Shown: positions 54,016-62,598, counted from the first letter of the stretch. The stretch is DNA of 64,000 nt from an uncultured Rhodospirillaceae bacterium (GCA_945952105.1 CAMFGZ010000009.1:1-64000), one strand, 5' to 3'. Numbers and translations are program-made. The notes: generated by a model not told the origin, from the letters alone.

Positions 54016-55347
54016 ATGCGCCTCTCGTGGAACGACCTCGGGAAACCACGCGCTGACAAAGCCAATGGCAAGCGCGTGGAGATCACGGGCTTTGCCCTCG
54101 GGGCGAACCTGTGGGGCGGCAACGATCGCTTCCTCCTCATGGCCGAGCCCGGCTGCTGCCAGGGTTGCGTGCCCAACAATCCACTGGCAGTCGTGGAGGT
54201 GTTGGCGCGGCAGCAGATGAAGCCCGCCAACGGTACGTTGAAGCTGAGGGGGACCTGGCACGTCTCGTCCGAGGCCGGCGGCTGGCGGTACCAGTTGCAC
54301 GACGCCGAGGCGGTGAAGGGCGTGACGCGCCGCATGCTGATGGCGGCGAGCCCGCTCTTCTGTCTTCCGGTGCCGGCGATGGCCCAGGCGACCGACGGCA
54401 TGGCGGTCGACCTGCACAGTCATGCCGGCAATCTGCTGCAGACGAGCTTCGGTCGCGGCGCCTCCTCCCCCGTTGCCGAGCCGATGCGGCAGGGCGGCAT
54501 GTCGGTGATCTCGCTGGCCGTCGTCTCGGACTCGCCGATCATCAAGCTCACCGACGGACGCCTGCGGCCCAGTCGCGATCCTCGCCCGGGAGAACTCTAC
54601 GCCTTCAGCCAACGCTCGTTTCCGGCGCTGCATGCCCTGGCGCGCGAGCAGGGCATGCCGATCGTCCGCACGTCGGCCGATCTGCGTGCGGCGCGCGCGG
54701 GCCAGCCATCGCTCATCGTCGCCTCGGAAGGCGCCGACTTCCTCGAAGGCCGGATCGAGCGCCTCGATGAAGCCTATGAGCGCTGGGCGCTCCGCCATCT
54801 GCAGCTTACGCATTACCGGCCCAACGAGCTGGGCGACATCCAGACCGAGCCCGCCGTTCATGACGGTCTGACGACGTTCGGGGCCGAGGTCATCCGTCGC
54901 TGCAACACGATGGGCATCGTCGTCGACGTTGCGCACGGCACGTTCGAACTGGTGAAGAAAGCCGCCGCGGTCACGACAAGGCCGCTCGTCCTGTCGCATA
55001 CGTCGCTCACTACTCGGCCCGCCGCCTGGACACGCCGCATCCTCCCCGATCATGCGAAGGCAATTGCGGCGACCGGCGGCGTGATCGGCATCTGGCCGGT
55101 CTCCTCCTACTTTCCGAACATCGTCGCCTATGCGACGGACGGGTTCGCGAGGATGGTCGACATCGTCGGCGTCGATCATGTCGGCCTCGGCACCGACCAG
55201 CTCGGCCTTGTCGGCGCGAGTGCGATGCCGAGCTACGCCGATCTGCCACAACTGGCCGCCGCCCTGCGCACGCGATTCAACGCGGACGAAACGGCAAAAT
55301 TGCTGGGCGGAAACTTTCGGCGCGTTTTTGAAGCAAGCGTGCGCTGA
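54016..55347 (+). CDS. M19 membrane dipeptidase with extra N-terminal domain
   Basis: A 443-residue protein. Residues about 125-443 are a zinc dipeptidase of the M19 (renal dipeptidase) family: AVDLHSHAGNLL, ASEGADFLEG, LQLTHYRPNELGD, GIVVDVAHGTFELV, LVLSHTS and DHVGLGTDQLG are in the expected order. Residues 1-100 form a separate domain with GFALGANLWGG, FLLMAEPGCCQGCVPNNPLAVVEVLA, similar to DUF3299-type metal-related domains. Between them, TRRMLMAASPLFCLPVPAMAQ looks like a twin-arginine signal peptide, and a GTG at 54322 with AAGGG before it could start a second, exported product. It follows the selenoprotein gene by 8 bases. Confidence 0.82.
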   Translation: MRLSWNDLGKPRADKANGKRVEITGFALGANLWGGNDRFLLMAEPGCCQGCVPNNPLAVVEVLARQQMKPANGTLKLRGTWHVSSEAGGWRYQLHDAEAVKGVTRRMLMAASPLFCLPVPAMAQATDGMAVDLHSHAGNLLQTSFGRGASSPVAEPMRQGGMSVISLAVVSDSPIIKLTDGRLRPSRDPRPGELYAFSQRSFPALHALAREQGMPIVRTSADLRAARAGQPSLIVASEGADFLEGRIERLDEAYERWALRHLQLTHYRPNELGDIQTEPAVHDGLTTFGAEVIRRCNTMGIVVDVAHGTFELVKKAAAVTTRPLVLSHTSLTTRPAAWTRRILPDHAKAIAATGGVIGIWPVSSYFPNIVAYATDGFARMVDIVGVDHVGLGTDQLGLVGASAMPSYADLPQLAAALRTRFNADETAKLLGGNFRRVFEASVR

Positions 55348-55442
55348 CGCATCAAACATCCGTGAGTGCAGCTCGGCTGCTAGGCGGTGAAGCGCCGCTC
55401 GGCTACGCTATTTCCATATTTCCGGAATAACGGGAGACTGGG

Positions 55443-55892
55443 ATGGCTGTTCTCAACGTTAACGGCAAGGCGGTCGAATACACCGCCGACCCGAACACGC
55501 CGCTTCTCTGGGTGTTGCGCGAGCAGCTCGGCCTGACCGGCACCAAGTATGGCTGCGGTATCGCGCAATGCGGCTCCTGCACGGTGCACATCGACGGCGC
55601 CCCGGTGCGCGCCTGCCATGTCCCGGTGAACACGGTCGGCACCAAGAAGGTCGTCACCATCGAGGCGCTGGCCGAGAACGGCATGCTGAACAAGATCCAG
55701 AAGGCCTGGGTCGAACTCGACGTGCCCCAGTGCGGCTACTGCCAGAGCGGCATGGTGATGGCGGCGACGGCGCTGCTCGCTGCCAAGCCCAACCCGACCG
55801 ATGCCGACATCGACGAGGCGATGACCAACATCTGCCGCTGCGGCACCTACCAGCAGGTCCGTGCCGCCATCCACGCCGCAGCGAAAGCCTGA
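55443..55892 (+). CDS. iorA: Isoquinoline 1-oxidoreductase-type 2Fe-2S subunit
   Basis: A 149-residue small subunit of a xanthine-oxidase-family molybdenum hydroxylase. The plant-type 2Fe-2S cluster ligands are in [18 protein letters not shown] and RACHVPV, and the second cluster in [13 protein letters not shown] and [11 protein letters not shown]. It hands electrons from the Mo site of the next gene product to a cytochrome. ATG 55443 follows GGGAGACTGGG. The gene symbol follows the IorAB family naming; the substrate is not known. Confidence 0.92.
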   Translation: MAVLNVNGKAVEYTADPNTPLLWVLREQLGLTGTKYGCGIAQCGSCTVHIDGAPVRACHVPVNTVGTKKVVTIEALAENGMLNKIQKAWVELDVPQCGYCQSGMVMAATALLAAKPNPTDADIDEAMTNICRCGTYQQVRAAIHAAAKA

Positions 55893-55906
55893 GGGAGGGA
55901 CGACTC

Positions 55907-58078
55907 ATGATGATCCACACATCCCTCGGCCGTCGTGGCTTCCTGGTCAGCGGTGCGGCCGTCGCCGGCGGCTTCTCGCTCGGTTTCAAGCTCCCCTTCG
56001 ACGATGGCGTGGCGCACGCCCAGACCGTCAAGGAAGTGAACGCCTGGGTCGTCATCCATCCCGACGACAAGGTTGTGATCCGCATTGCCCGCTCCGAAAT
56101 GGGGCAGGGCACGCTCACCGGCCTCTGCCAGCTCGTGGCCGAGGAACTGGAATGCGACTGGAACAAGGTCGCCTGGGAGTATCCGACGCCGGGCGAAAAT
56201 CTGAAGCGCAACCGGGTCTGGAAAAATTTCTCGACCGGCGGCAGCCGCGGCATCCGCGAAAGCCAGCAATATGTCCGCGAGGGCGGCGCCATCGCGCGCG
56301 AGATGCTGATCGCAGCGGCGGCCAAGCAGTGGAACGTGCCGGCCGGCGACTGCAGCGCCGCCAACAGCGTCATCACGCACAAGGGTTCGGGCAAGACGGT
56401 GACCTACGGCGCGGTCGCCGCGGCGGCCGCCGAACTCGAGCCACCCAAGGAAGTGAAGCTCAAGGATCCGAAGGACTGGAAGATTGCCGGCAAGCCGCTG
56501 AAGCGGCTCGACACGGTCGAGAAGGTCACTGGCAAGCAGCTCTACGGCATGGATCACACGATGCCCGGCATGCTGAACGCCACGGTGCGTGCCTGCCCGG
56601 TGATCGGCGGCAAGCTGAAGGACTTCGACGCCAGCAAGGCCGAGAAGATGCCGGGCGTGAAAAAGATCTTCGCGATCGACGGCAACGCCGTCGTGGTCGT
56701 GGCCGATACCTACTGGCAGGCCCGGACGGCGCTCGAGGCCGTCGCCACCAACTGGGACGTCGGCGATCTCGGCAAGGTCTCGACCGACACGATCAATGCG
56801 ATGCTGAAGGAAGGCCTCGACGCCAAGGAAGCCTTCGTGGGCAACAAGGCGGGTGATGCGCAGAAGGCGATCGAGGGCGCGGCCAAGAAGGTCGAGGCCG
56901 TCTACAGCTTCCCCTACCAGCACCATGTCACCATGGAGCCGATGAACGCCACGGCGCGCTACACGCCGGAAAAGTGCGAGGTCTGGTGCGGCACGCAGAA
57001 CGGCGAGGCGGCGCTCGCCGCGGCGTCGGAAGCGGCCGGCCTGCCGGTCGCCAAGTGCGAGGTCTACAAGCTGATGCTGGGCGGCGGCTTCGGCCGGCGC
57101 GGCCGCTCGGACTATGTCCGCCAGGCCGTGCTGGCGGCGAAGGAGATGCCCGGCACGCCGATCAAGCTCATCTGGTCGCGCGAAGAAGACATGACGCACT
57201 GCCAGTATCATCCGACCACGATGGCCAAGATGACGGCTGGTCTTGACGCCCAGGGCAACCTGGTCGGCCTGCACATCCGCATCTCCGGGCAGTCGATCCT
57301 GGCGTCGCTGCTGCCGCAGAACCTGGTGAATGGCATGGATCCGGCCACCTTCCAGGGCCTGATGCAGTCCGGCGCCGAGGCAACCTACGGCTACGACGTG
57401 CCGAACCTGCTGATCGACCATGCGATGCGCAATCCGCACATCACGGCGGGCTTCTGGCGCGGCGTTAACGTGAATCAGAACGCCGTTTACATGGAATGCT
57501 TCATGGACGAGCTGGCGGAAGCGGCGGGCCAGGATCCGCTCGCCTATCGGCTGAAGTACCTGAAGCCCAAGTGGGCGGCGGTGCTGAAGGCCGCGTGCGA
57601 CAAGGCGGGCTATGGCAAGCCGCTGCCCGAGGGTCGCTTCCACGGCATCTCGCAGGTCATGGGCTATGGCAGCTATGTCGCCGGCGTCGCCGAGGTATCG
57701 GTGAGCCAGGACGGCCAACTCAAGATCCACAAGATCACCGCGGCCACCAACCCCGGCCATGTGGTCAACCCGGCGCAGATCGACCGACAGGTCGCGGGCT
57801 CCTTCGTCTACGGCCTGTCGGCGGCACTGTTCGGCGAGATCACCGTGAAGGACGGCGCGGTCGAGCAGACCAACTTCGACAGCTACAACGTGCTGCGCAT
57901 GGATGAGATGCCGGACGTCGAGACGGTGCTCGTGCCGACCAACGACTTCTGGGGCGGCGTCGGCGAACCGACCATCGCCGTCGCGGCGCCCGCCGTTCTG
58001 AACGCGATTGCCAAGGCGACGGGCAAGCGGGTCCGCAATCTGCCGCTGATGCATCACGAGCTGAAGAAAGGCGCCTGA
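55907..58078 (+). CDS. iorB: Isoquinoline 1-oxidoreductase-type molybdopterin subunit
   Basis: A 723-residue molybdopterin-cytosine-dinucleotide subunit with a twin-arginine signal (LGRRGFLVSGAAVAGGFSLG), so the enzyme works in the periplasm. Duplicated aldehyde-oxidase-type domains have SEMGQGTLTGLCQLVAEEL, LGGGFGRRGRSDYVRQAV and WRGVNVNQNAVYMECFMDEL; the catalytic Glu is in GGVGEPTIAVAAPAVLNAI near the C-terminus. These enzymes oxidise N-heterocycles or aldehydes. The stop overlaps the ATG of the cytochrome gene (TGATG). Confidence 0.92.
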   Translation: MMIHTSLGRRGFLVSGAAVAGGFSLGFKLPFDDGVAHAQTVKEVNAWVVIHPDDKVVIRIARSEMGQGTLTGLCQLVAEELECDWNKVAWEYPTPGENLKRNRVWKNFSTGGSRGIRESQQYVREGGAIAREMLIAAAAKQWNVPAGDCSAANSVITHKGSGKTVTYGAVAAAAAELEPPKEVKLKDPKDWKIAGKPLKRLDTVEKVTGKQLYGMDHTMPGMLNATVRACPVIGGKLKDFDASKAEKMPGVKKIFAIDGNAVVVVADTYWQARTALEAVATNWDVGDLGKVSTDTINAMLKEGLDAKEAFVGNKAGDAQKAIEGAAKKVEAVYSFPYQHHVTMEPMNATARYTPEKCEVWCGTQNGEAALAAASEAAGLPVAKCEVYKLMLGGGFGRRGRSDYVRQAVLAAKEMPGTPIKLIWSREEDMTHCQYHPTTMAKMTAGLDAQGNLVGLHIRISGQSILASLLPQNLVNGMDPATFQGLMQSGAEATYGYDVPNLLIDHAMRNPHITAGFWRGVNVNQNAVYMECFMDELAEAAGQDPLAYRLKYLKPKWAAVLKAACDKAGYGKPLPEGRFHGISQVMGYGSYVAGVAEVSVSQDGQLKIHKITAATNPGHVVNPAQIDRQVAGSFVYGLSAALFGEITVKDGAVEQTNFDSYNVLRMDEMPDVETVLVPTNDFWGGVGEPTIAVAAPAVLNAIAKATGKRVRNLPLMHHELKKGA

Positions 58079-58371
58079 TGGTCCGGTCGCTGCTGTCGGG
58101 CCTGGCTGGTATCGCACTGCTGGCAGGCCCGGTCTCGGCGGCCGACGCGCCGCCGGGCGCGAGTTCCTGCACGGGGTGCCACGCGCCGAAGAAGGTGGCG
58201 GATTCGGTGATCCCGCGTATCGCCGGCCGCAAGGCCGAGGATATCGTCACCTTCATGCGCGAGTATCGCAGCGGCGCCTGGCCCTCGAGCGTGATGGGCC
58301 GCATCGCCAAGGGCTTCGACGACCGGCAGACCGAGGCCATTGCGGCCTGGTTCGCCGCCCAGCCGGAGTAG
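58078..58371 (+). CDS. Monohaem cytochrome c, FccA/sulfide dehydrogenase subunit-like
   Basis: A 97-residue exported cytochrome. Signal peptide LLSGLAGIALLAGPVSAAD, haem motif SCTGCHAPKK, and the later IPRIAGRKAEDIVTFMREYRSG and SVMGRIAKGFDDRQTEAIAAWFA, with Met as sixth ligand, match the cytochrome domain of flavocytochrome c sulfide dehydrogenase. It is translationally coupled to iorB, so it may be the acceptor for the hydroxylase, for FccB, or both. Confidence 0.85.
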   Translation: MVRSLLSGLAGIALLAGPVSAADAPPGASSCTGCHAPKKVADSVIPRIAGRKAEDIVTFMREYRSGAWPSSVMGRIAKGFDDRQTEAIAAWFAAQPE

Positions 58372-58387
58372 GACGATGCGTTTCGCC

Positions 58388-58909
58388 CTACAGGCAGATC
58401 GTCGGTGGACAGGACGACGGCCGCACGACCCTGACGTCGCGGGCCATGACGACCTTGGTGACGTCGATCACGCCACCTTCCATGGCCGCTCCCTTCGTGA
58501 GATTGGTGCTGAGGAACAAGACGGTCCCTTCCGCGACGTTCAATTGCAGGGGCGTGATCGTCGCCAGCCAACCGGGGGTACGGTTGAATTCCTGCCAGCG
58601 GAAAACGTGATTGCCGGGAACGATGTCCATCACCATCACCTCGCCGGGATTGACGCTGCCGATCTTCACGTCGTCGATGAATACGTCGCCGGAGATGTAG
58701 TGCGGGCGAAAGGAATAGATCGGATAGCCGCCCCATTCGTTGCCGCTGAAGATGTAGAGCCGCGCGCGATCCGCAGGCGGCTTCGCGAGCGCTCTCACCA
58801 TTTGGGAGTATTCGGGCGTCGCGAGTACGGGCGTCGCCCGGGGAATGCAGCCGGTGAGTCCCAGGCACAACAAGGCCGCCGTCGCGGCAAGCACCCAAAT
58901 ACGCCTCAT
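58388..58909 (-). CDS. DUF2846-like lipoprotein
   Basis: A 173-residue lipoprotein: signal peptide with the lipobox LGLTGC, then a compact domain with RARLYIFSGNEWGG, ISGDVFIDDVKIGSVNPGEVMVMDIVPGNHVFRWQEF, typical of the DUF2846 fold. Function unknown. It is on the opposite strand inside the fccA-like/fccB/sox run, so it may have been inserted there. ATG 58909 is divergent from fccB with 116 bases between. Confidence 0.8.
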   Translation of the reverse strand: MRRIWVLAATAALLCLGLTGCIPRATPVLATPEYSQMVRALAKPPADRARLYIFSGNEWGGYPIYSFRPHYISGDVFIDDVKIGSVNPGEVMVMDIVPGNHVFRWQEFNRTPGWLATITPLQLNVAEGTVLFLSTNLTKGAAMEGGVIDVTKVVMARDVRVVRPSSCPPTICL

Positions 58910-59025
58910 GTCCGCAGCCCCCGTACGTCTTGTCGGAATTCGATTTCGACCGAAGATACGGGGTGCGTGGTTTGCTCGCAACACGGGCAAGTCCGTATGA
59001 TTTTTAGCAGGAAAGGAGACGCGGC

Positions 59026-60285
59026 GTGAGAAGTGGTCGGCGCATGCTCCTGAAAAGTGCGTTGGCGGCGACGTTCGCGCCCGCGGTCGTGTCGGCGCAA
59101 GGCAAGGCCCGGGTCGTCGTGATCGGCGGCGGCTTCGGCGGCGCCACGGCGGCGCGCACGCTGAAGGCCCTGCAGCCCGCGCTCGACGTCACCCTGGTCG
59201 AGCCCAATCCCGTCTACACGTCCTGCCCGTTCAGCAATTCCGTGCTCGCCAACCTGCGCGAGATCGACCGGCAGCAGTTCGGCTACGCCGGCATCAAGGC
59301 CGCCGGCGTCACCGTCGCCCAGACCAGTGCGACCGCGGTCGATGCCGAAGCGAAGAGCGTGACCCTGGCCGACGGAAACAAGCTCTCCTACGACCGGCTG
59401 GTGATGACGCCGGGGATCGACTTCAACTGGGGCGCCATCTCCGGCTACGACGAAGCGGCAGCGCAGAAGATGCCGCATGCCTGGAAGGCCGGCGCGCAGA
59501 CCGTGCTGCTGCGCCGGCAGCTGCAGGCCATGGAGGATGGCGGACTGGTCGTCATGTCGGCGCCGCCCAATCCCTTCCGCTGCCCGCCCGGCCCCTACGA
59601 GCGCGCCAGCCTGATCGCCTATTGGCTGAAGATCTGGAAGCCGAAGTCGAAGCTGCTGCTGCTCGATGCCAAGGATGCCTTCTCGAAGCAGCGCCTGTTC
59701 CAGAACGGCTGGGCCGAGCTCTACCCCGGCATGATCGAATGGGTCCCGCTCAGCCAAGGCGGCAAGGTGACGTCGGTCGACCCCGCGACGCTCACGCTCA
59801 CGACCGAGTTCGCGAGCCACAAGGCTGCCGTTGCCAATGTGATCCCGCCGCAAAGGGCCGGCGCGATTGCGGCCCAGGCCGGCGTCGCCGACCGCACCGG
59901 CTGGTGCCCGGTCGAGCCCGTCGCCTTCGAATCGACGCTTCGGCCCAACATTCATGTGCTGGGCGACGCGGCGATCATGGGCGGCATGCCCAAGTCGGCC
60001 TTCGCGGCCAATGCCCAGGCCAAGGTCTGTGCCGCCGCGCTGGTGCGCCTGCTGGCCGGCGACAAGCCGCAGGAGCCGATCCTGATCAACACCTGCTACA
60101 GCCTCCTCGCGGCCGACTACGGCATCTCGATCGCGGGCGTCTATCGCCCGGACAAGGGCCAGCTCACCGATATTCCCGGTGCCGGCGGTACCAGCCCGCT
60201 CGTTGCCGTGGGCGGCCTGCGCGGGCAGGAGGCGCTCTATGCGTCGAGCTGGTTCCGCACCATCACCGCCGAGACCTTCGGGTGA
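59026..60285 (+). CDS. fccB: Sulfide dehydrogenase flavoprotein subunit (flavocytochrome c)
   Basis: A 419-residue FAD protein of the FCSD family. Twin-arginine type signal (GRRMLLKSALAATFAPAVVSAQ), FAD motif VVVIGGGFGGATAARTLKAL, Cys residues in YTSCPFSNSVL and FRCPPGPYERASLIA, the latter in the place of the FAD/redox Cys, and a C-terminal HVLGDAAIMGGMPKSAFAANAQ. It oxidises sulfide to sulfane sulfur and passes electrons to a cytochrome. GTG 59026 is preceded by AAAGGAG. It heads the unit fccB-soxXYZA. Confidence 0.92.
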   Translation: MRSGRRMLLKSALAATFAPAVVSAQGKARVVVIGGGFGGATAARTLKALQPALDVTLVEPNPVYTSCPFSNSVLANLREIDRQQFGYAGIKAAGVTVAQTSATAVDAEAKSVTLADGNKLSYDRLVMTPGIDFNWGAISGYDEAAAQKMPHAWKAGAQTVLLRRQLQAMEDGGLVVMSAPPNPFRCPPGPYERASLIAYWLKIWKPKSKLLLLDAKDAFSKQRLFQNGWAELYPGMIEWVPLSQGGKVTSVDPATLTLTTEFASHKAAVANVIPPQRAGAIAAQAGVADRTGWCPVEPVAFESTLRPNIHVLGDAAIMGGMPKSAFAANAQAKVCAAALVRLLAGDKPQEPILINTCYSLLAADYGISIAGVYRPDKGQLTDIPGAGGTSPLVAVGGLRGQEALYASSWFRTITAETFG

Positions 60286-60289
60286 TGCG

Positions 60290-60724
60290 ATGCGGATCCT
60301 CGTGGTCCTCGCTCTTCTGCTTATCGCGTGCCCCATCGCAGCCCAGCCGGTCACGCCGCAGATCGTCGACGATTCGATCCCCCGTTCGCTCACGGGCAAG
60401 CCAGGTGACGCCGCGCGCGGGCGGGCGATCGTCGCCAACCGCAGCGTCGGCCTCTGTCTCCTCTGTCATTCCGGACCGATCGCCGGGGAGCGCTTCCAGG
60501 GCGACATCGCACCGAGCCTGGCCGGTGCCGGCTCGCGCTGGACCGAGGGCCAGCTGCGCTTGCGCATCGTGGACGGGTCGCGTCTCAATGCCGACACGAT
60601 CATGCCGGCCTATTACCGGACCGACGGCCTGCAGCGGGTCGCCCGTGCTTTCGAAGGCAAGACCCTCCTCTCCGCGGAGCAGGTGGAGGATGTGGTGGCC
60701 TATCTCGTTACGTTGAAGGATTGA
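60290..60724 (+). CDS. soxX: Sulfur oxidation c-type cytochrome SoxX
   Basis: A 144-residue periplasmic cytochrome, the small subunit of SoxAX. Signal peptide ILVVLALLLIACPIAAQ, haem motif GLCLLCHSGPI, and Met ligand in ADTIMPAYYRTDGL followed by LSAEQVEDVVAYLVTL. SoxAX joins thiosulfate to SoxY. It starts 4 bases after fccB stops and abuts soxY. Confidence 0.92.
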   Translation: MRILVVLALLLIACPIAAQPVTPQIVDDSIPRSLTGKPGDAARGRAIVANRSVGLCLLCHSGPIAGERFQGDIAPSLAGAGSRWTEGQLRLRIVDGSRLNADTIMPAYYRTDGLQRVARAFEGKTLLSAEQVEDVVAYLVTLKD

Positions 60725-61171
60725 ATGGATCGACGTCGCTTCCTTGCCGGCACAGCCGCCACCGTTATCGTCCTGCCGCTCGTGCCCGCGTCAGCGACGC
60801 AGGAAGCCATGGCCGAGGCGATCCGAAGGGTTGTCGGCGCGGCGACGCCGATCGAGGGCCGCGTGAAGCTCGACGTGCCGCCCCTGGTCGAGAACGGCAA
60901 TACCGTGCCGCTTACCGTGACGGTCGAGAGCCCGATGACCACGGCCGACTACGTGAGGGCGATCCATGTCTTCAACGAGAAGAACCCGCAGCCCAACGTC
61001 TTCTCCGCCCGCCTCGGACCGCGTAACGGCAAGGCCGTCGTCGGCACGCGCATCAAGCTGGGCGACAGCCAGCGCATCGTCGCCGTCGCCGAGACCAGCG
61101 ACGGCAGGTTCTGGATCGCCGGCGCCGATGTGATCGTCACCCTGGCCGCCTGCCTCGAGGAGTCGACCTGA
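60725..61171 (+). CDS. soxY: Thiosulfate/sulfur carrier protein SoxY
   Basis: A 148-residue carrier of the Sox cycle with a twin-arginine signal (MDRRRFLAGTAATVIVLPLVPASA) and an immunoglobulin-like core (PPLVENGNTVPLTVTVESPM, IHVFNEKNPQPNVFSARLGPRNGKA). The sulfur-carrying Cys is normally in a terminal GGCGG arm; here the C-terminus is VTLAACLEEST, with one Cys 6 residues from the end. So the swinging arm is present but altered. The start abuts soxX and the stop overlaps soxZ (TGATG). Confidence 0.88.
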   Translation: MDRRRFLAGTAATVIVLPLVPASATQEAMAEAIRRVVGAATPIEGRVKLDVPPLVENGNTVPLTVTVESPMTTADYVRAIHVFNEKNPQPNVFSARLGPRNGKAVVGTRIKLGDSQRIVAVAETSDGRFWIAGADVIVTLAACLEEST

Positions 61172-61491
61172 TGTCGAACATCCTGGTGAACGCCCCCAAG
61201 ACGGCCAGGCGCGGCGAGATCGTCGAGATCAAGGCGTTGATTCTGCATCCGATGGAGACGGGCTTCAGGCCCGGCCCCAACGGCCGCATCATCCCGCGCA
61301 ACATCATCGAGCGGTTCACCGCGACCTGGAACGGCGCCGAGATCTTCGCGATGGAGATGTCGCCTGCGATCGCCGCCAACCCGTTCGTCTCCTTCTTCGC
61401 TCAGGCAAACGAGAGCGGCACGGTGATCCTGCGCTGGACCGGCGACGAGGGCTTCGCCGTCGAGGAGCGGGTCGCCATCGCCGTCGAATGA
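61171..61491 (+). CDS. soxZ: Thiosulfate oxidation carrier complex protein SoxZ
   Basis: A 106-residue partner of SoxY with the SoxZ fold: KTARRGEIVEIKALILHPMETGFR, IPRNIIERFTATWNGAEIF and PFVSFFAQANESGTVILRWTGD. It forms the SoxYZ heterodimer and is exported with SoxY, so it has no signal peptide of its own. Coupled to soxY and soxA by 1- and 4-base overlaps. Confidence 0.94.
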   Translation: MSNILVNAPKTARRGEIVEIKALILHPMETGFRPGPNGRIIPRNIIERFTATWNGAEIFAMEMSPAIAANPFVSFFAQANESGTVILRWTGDEGFAVEERVAIAVE

Positions 61492-62264
61492 CCCGGCGGC
61501 TGCTCGTCCTGGGGCTCGTGCTGGTGTTCGCCTCGTCCTGGGCGGTGGCGCAGGTCGCTGCGGACAAGCGGCGCTCCGGCTACCAGGACATGGGCGAGGC
61601 CCTGCAGAAGATGCAGGACGACGACACCGCCAATCCCGGCATGCTGTTCGTGCAGCTCGGCAGCCAGCTCTGGGCGAAGCCGGTGGGCGCCGAGAACAAG
61701 TCCTGCGCCGACTGCCACGGCGCCGCGGCAACCAGCATGAAGGGCGTCGCCACACGCTATCCGGCGATCCCGCAAGGCGCCGAAAGGCCGGTCGACCTCG
61801 AAGGCCGCATCAACCTCTGCCGCGCCGAAAACCAGAAGGCCGACCGGCTGCCGCCGGACAATCGCGACCTGCTGGCACTCGAAGCCTATGTAGCGCACCA
61901 GTCGCGCGGCATGCCCATCGCGCCGCCCTATGGTCCGATCCTCGACGCGTTTCGCGCGCAAGGCGAGGGGATCTATCGTCGCCGCCAGGGTCAGCTCAAT
62001 CTCTCCTGCGCCATCTGCCACGACGACAATGCCGGCAAGAAGCTGGCGGGCATCGCCATCCCCGAGGCGCATCCCACGGGCTATCCGATCTATCGCCTGG
62101 AATGGCAGGCGCTGGGCTCACTGAAGCGGCGGCTGCGCAATTGCCTGGTCGGCATCCGTGCCGAAGCCTGGCCACTCGACGCGCCCGAATACGTCGCGCT
62201 GGAACTCTACCTCATGGAGCGCGCCAAGGGCCTGCCGCTCGAGACGCCGGCGGTGCGGCCTTAG
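61488..62264 (+). CDS. soxA: Sulfur oxidation c-type cytochrome SoxA
   Basis: A 258-residue dihaem SoxA. Signal peptide LLVLGLVLVFASSWAVAQ, haem motifs KSCADCHGAA and LSCAICHDDN, and the Cys candidates INLCRAENQ and LRNCLVGIRAEAW, the second being the active-site or ligand Cys. It forms SoxAX with SoxX. It is the last gene of the unit; soxB, soxC and soxD are not found here. Confidence 0.93.
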   Translation: MTRRLLVLGLVLVFASSWAVAQVAADKRRSGYQDMGEALQKMQDDDTANPGMLFVQLGSQLWAKPVGAENKSCADCHGAAATSMKGVATRYPAIPQGAERPVDLEGRINLCRAENQKADRLPPDNRDLLALEAYVAHQSRGMPIAPPYGPILDAFRAQGEGIYRRRQGQLNLSCAICHDDNAGKKLAGIAIPEAHPTGYPIYRLEWQALGSLKRRLRNCLVGIRAEAWPLDAPEYVALELYLMERAKGLPLETPAVRP

Positions 62265-62320
62265 ACGTTGCTTCGATGGATCGAACGGCCGAAATAGCTG
62301 GCGTTCTTGAGGAGAGTGAA

Positions 62321-62414
62321 AGGTCCCTCGCTACGCTCGGGATGACGACTTTGTTGAATTCGCGCGGTGCGCCGATCAAGCAACCGGTGTCATCCCGAGC
62401 GTAGCGAGGGACCT
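62321..62414. repeat. Perfect 26-bp inverted repeat
   Basis: The arm at 62321-62346 (AGGTCCCTCGCTACGCTCGG and on) and its exact complement at 62389-62414 enclose 42 bases. Each arm holds CGCTACGC-type small symmetry. Such blocks are dispersed repeats in alphaproteobacterial spacers. It lies 56 bases after soxA and could end that transcript. The rest of the gap 62265-62598 shows no gene. Confidence 0.85.
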
Positions 62415-62598
62415 TGCTTCATATGCGATAAGATCGTGGGAGATCGCGTCCCAATAATCGCGCATTGGGCCTTCGTCATGAGAGGGAGGTGAATTTTCTC
62501 CCGGCCGCGATCCTTGAAGCTAATCCTGCCGTCCGCATGGGCGGATTCGACCGACCGTTTCATTGCTGCTGTCATGACCCGGCCCGTAGAGTCCGGAC

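Noticed and set aside
51161..54049. 962-residue minus-strand frame
   Set aside because: Antisense to the ThDP and selenoprotein genes; no homology pattern. It is a shadow despite its length.
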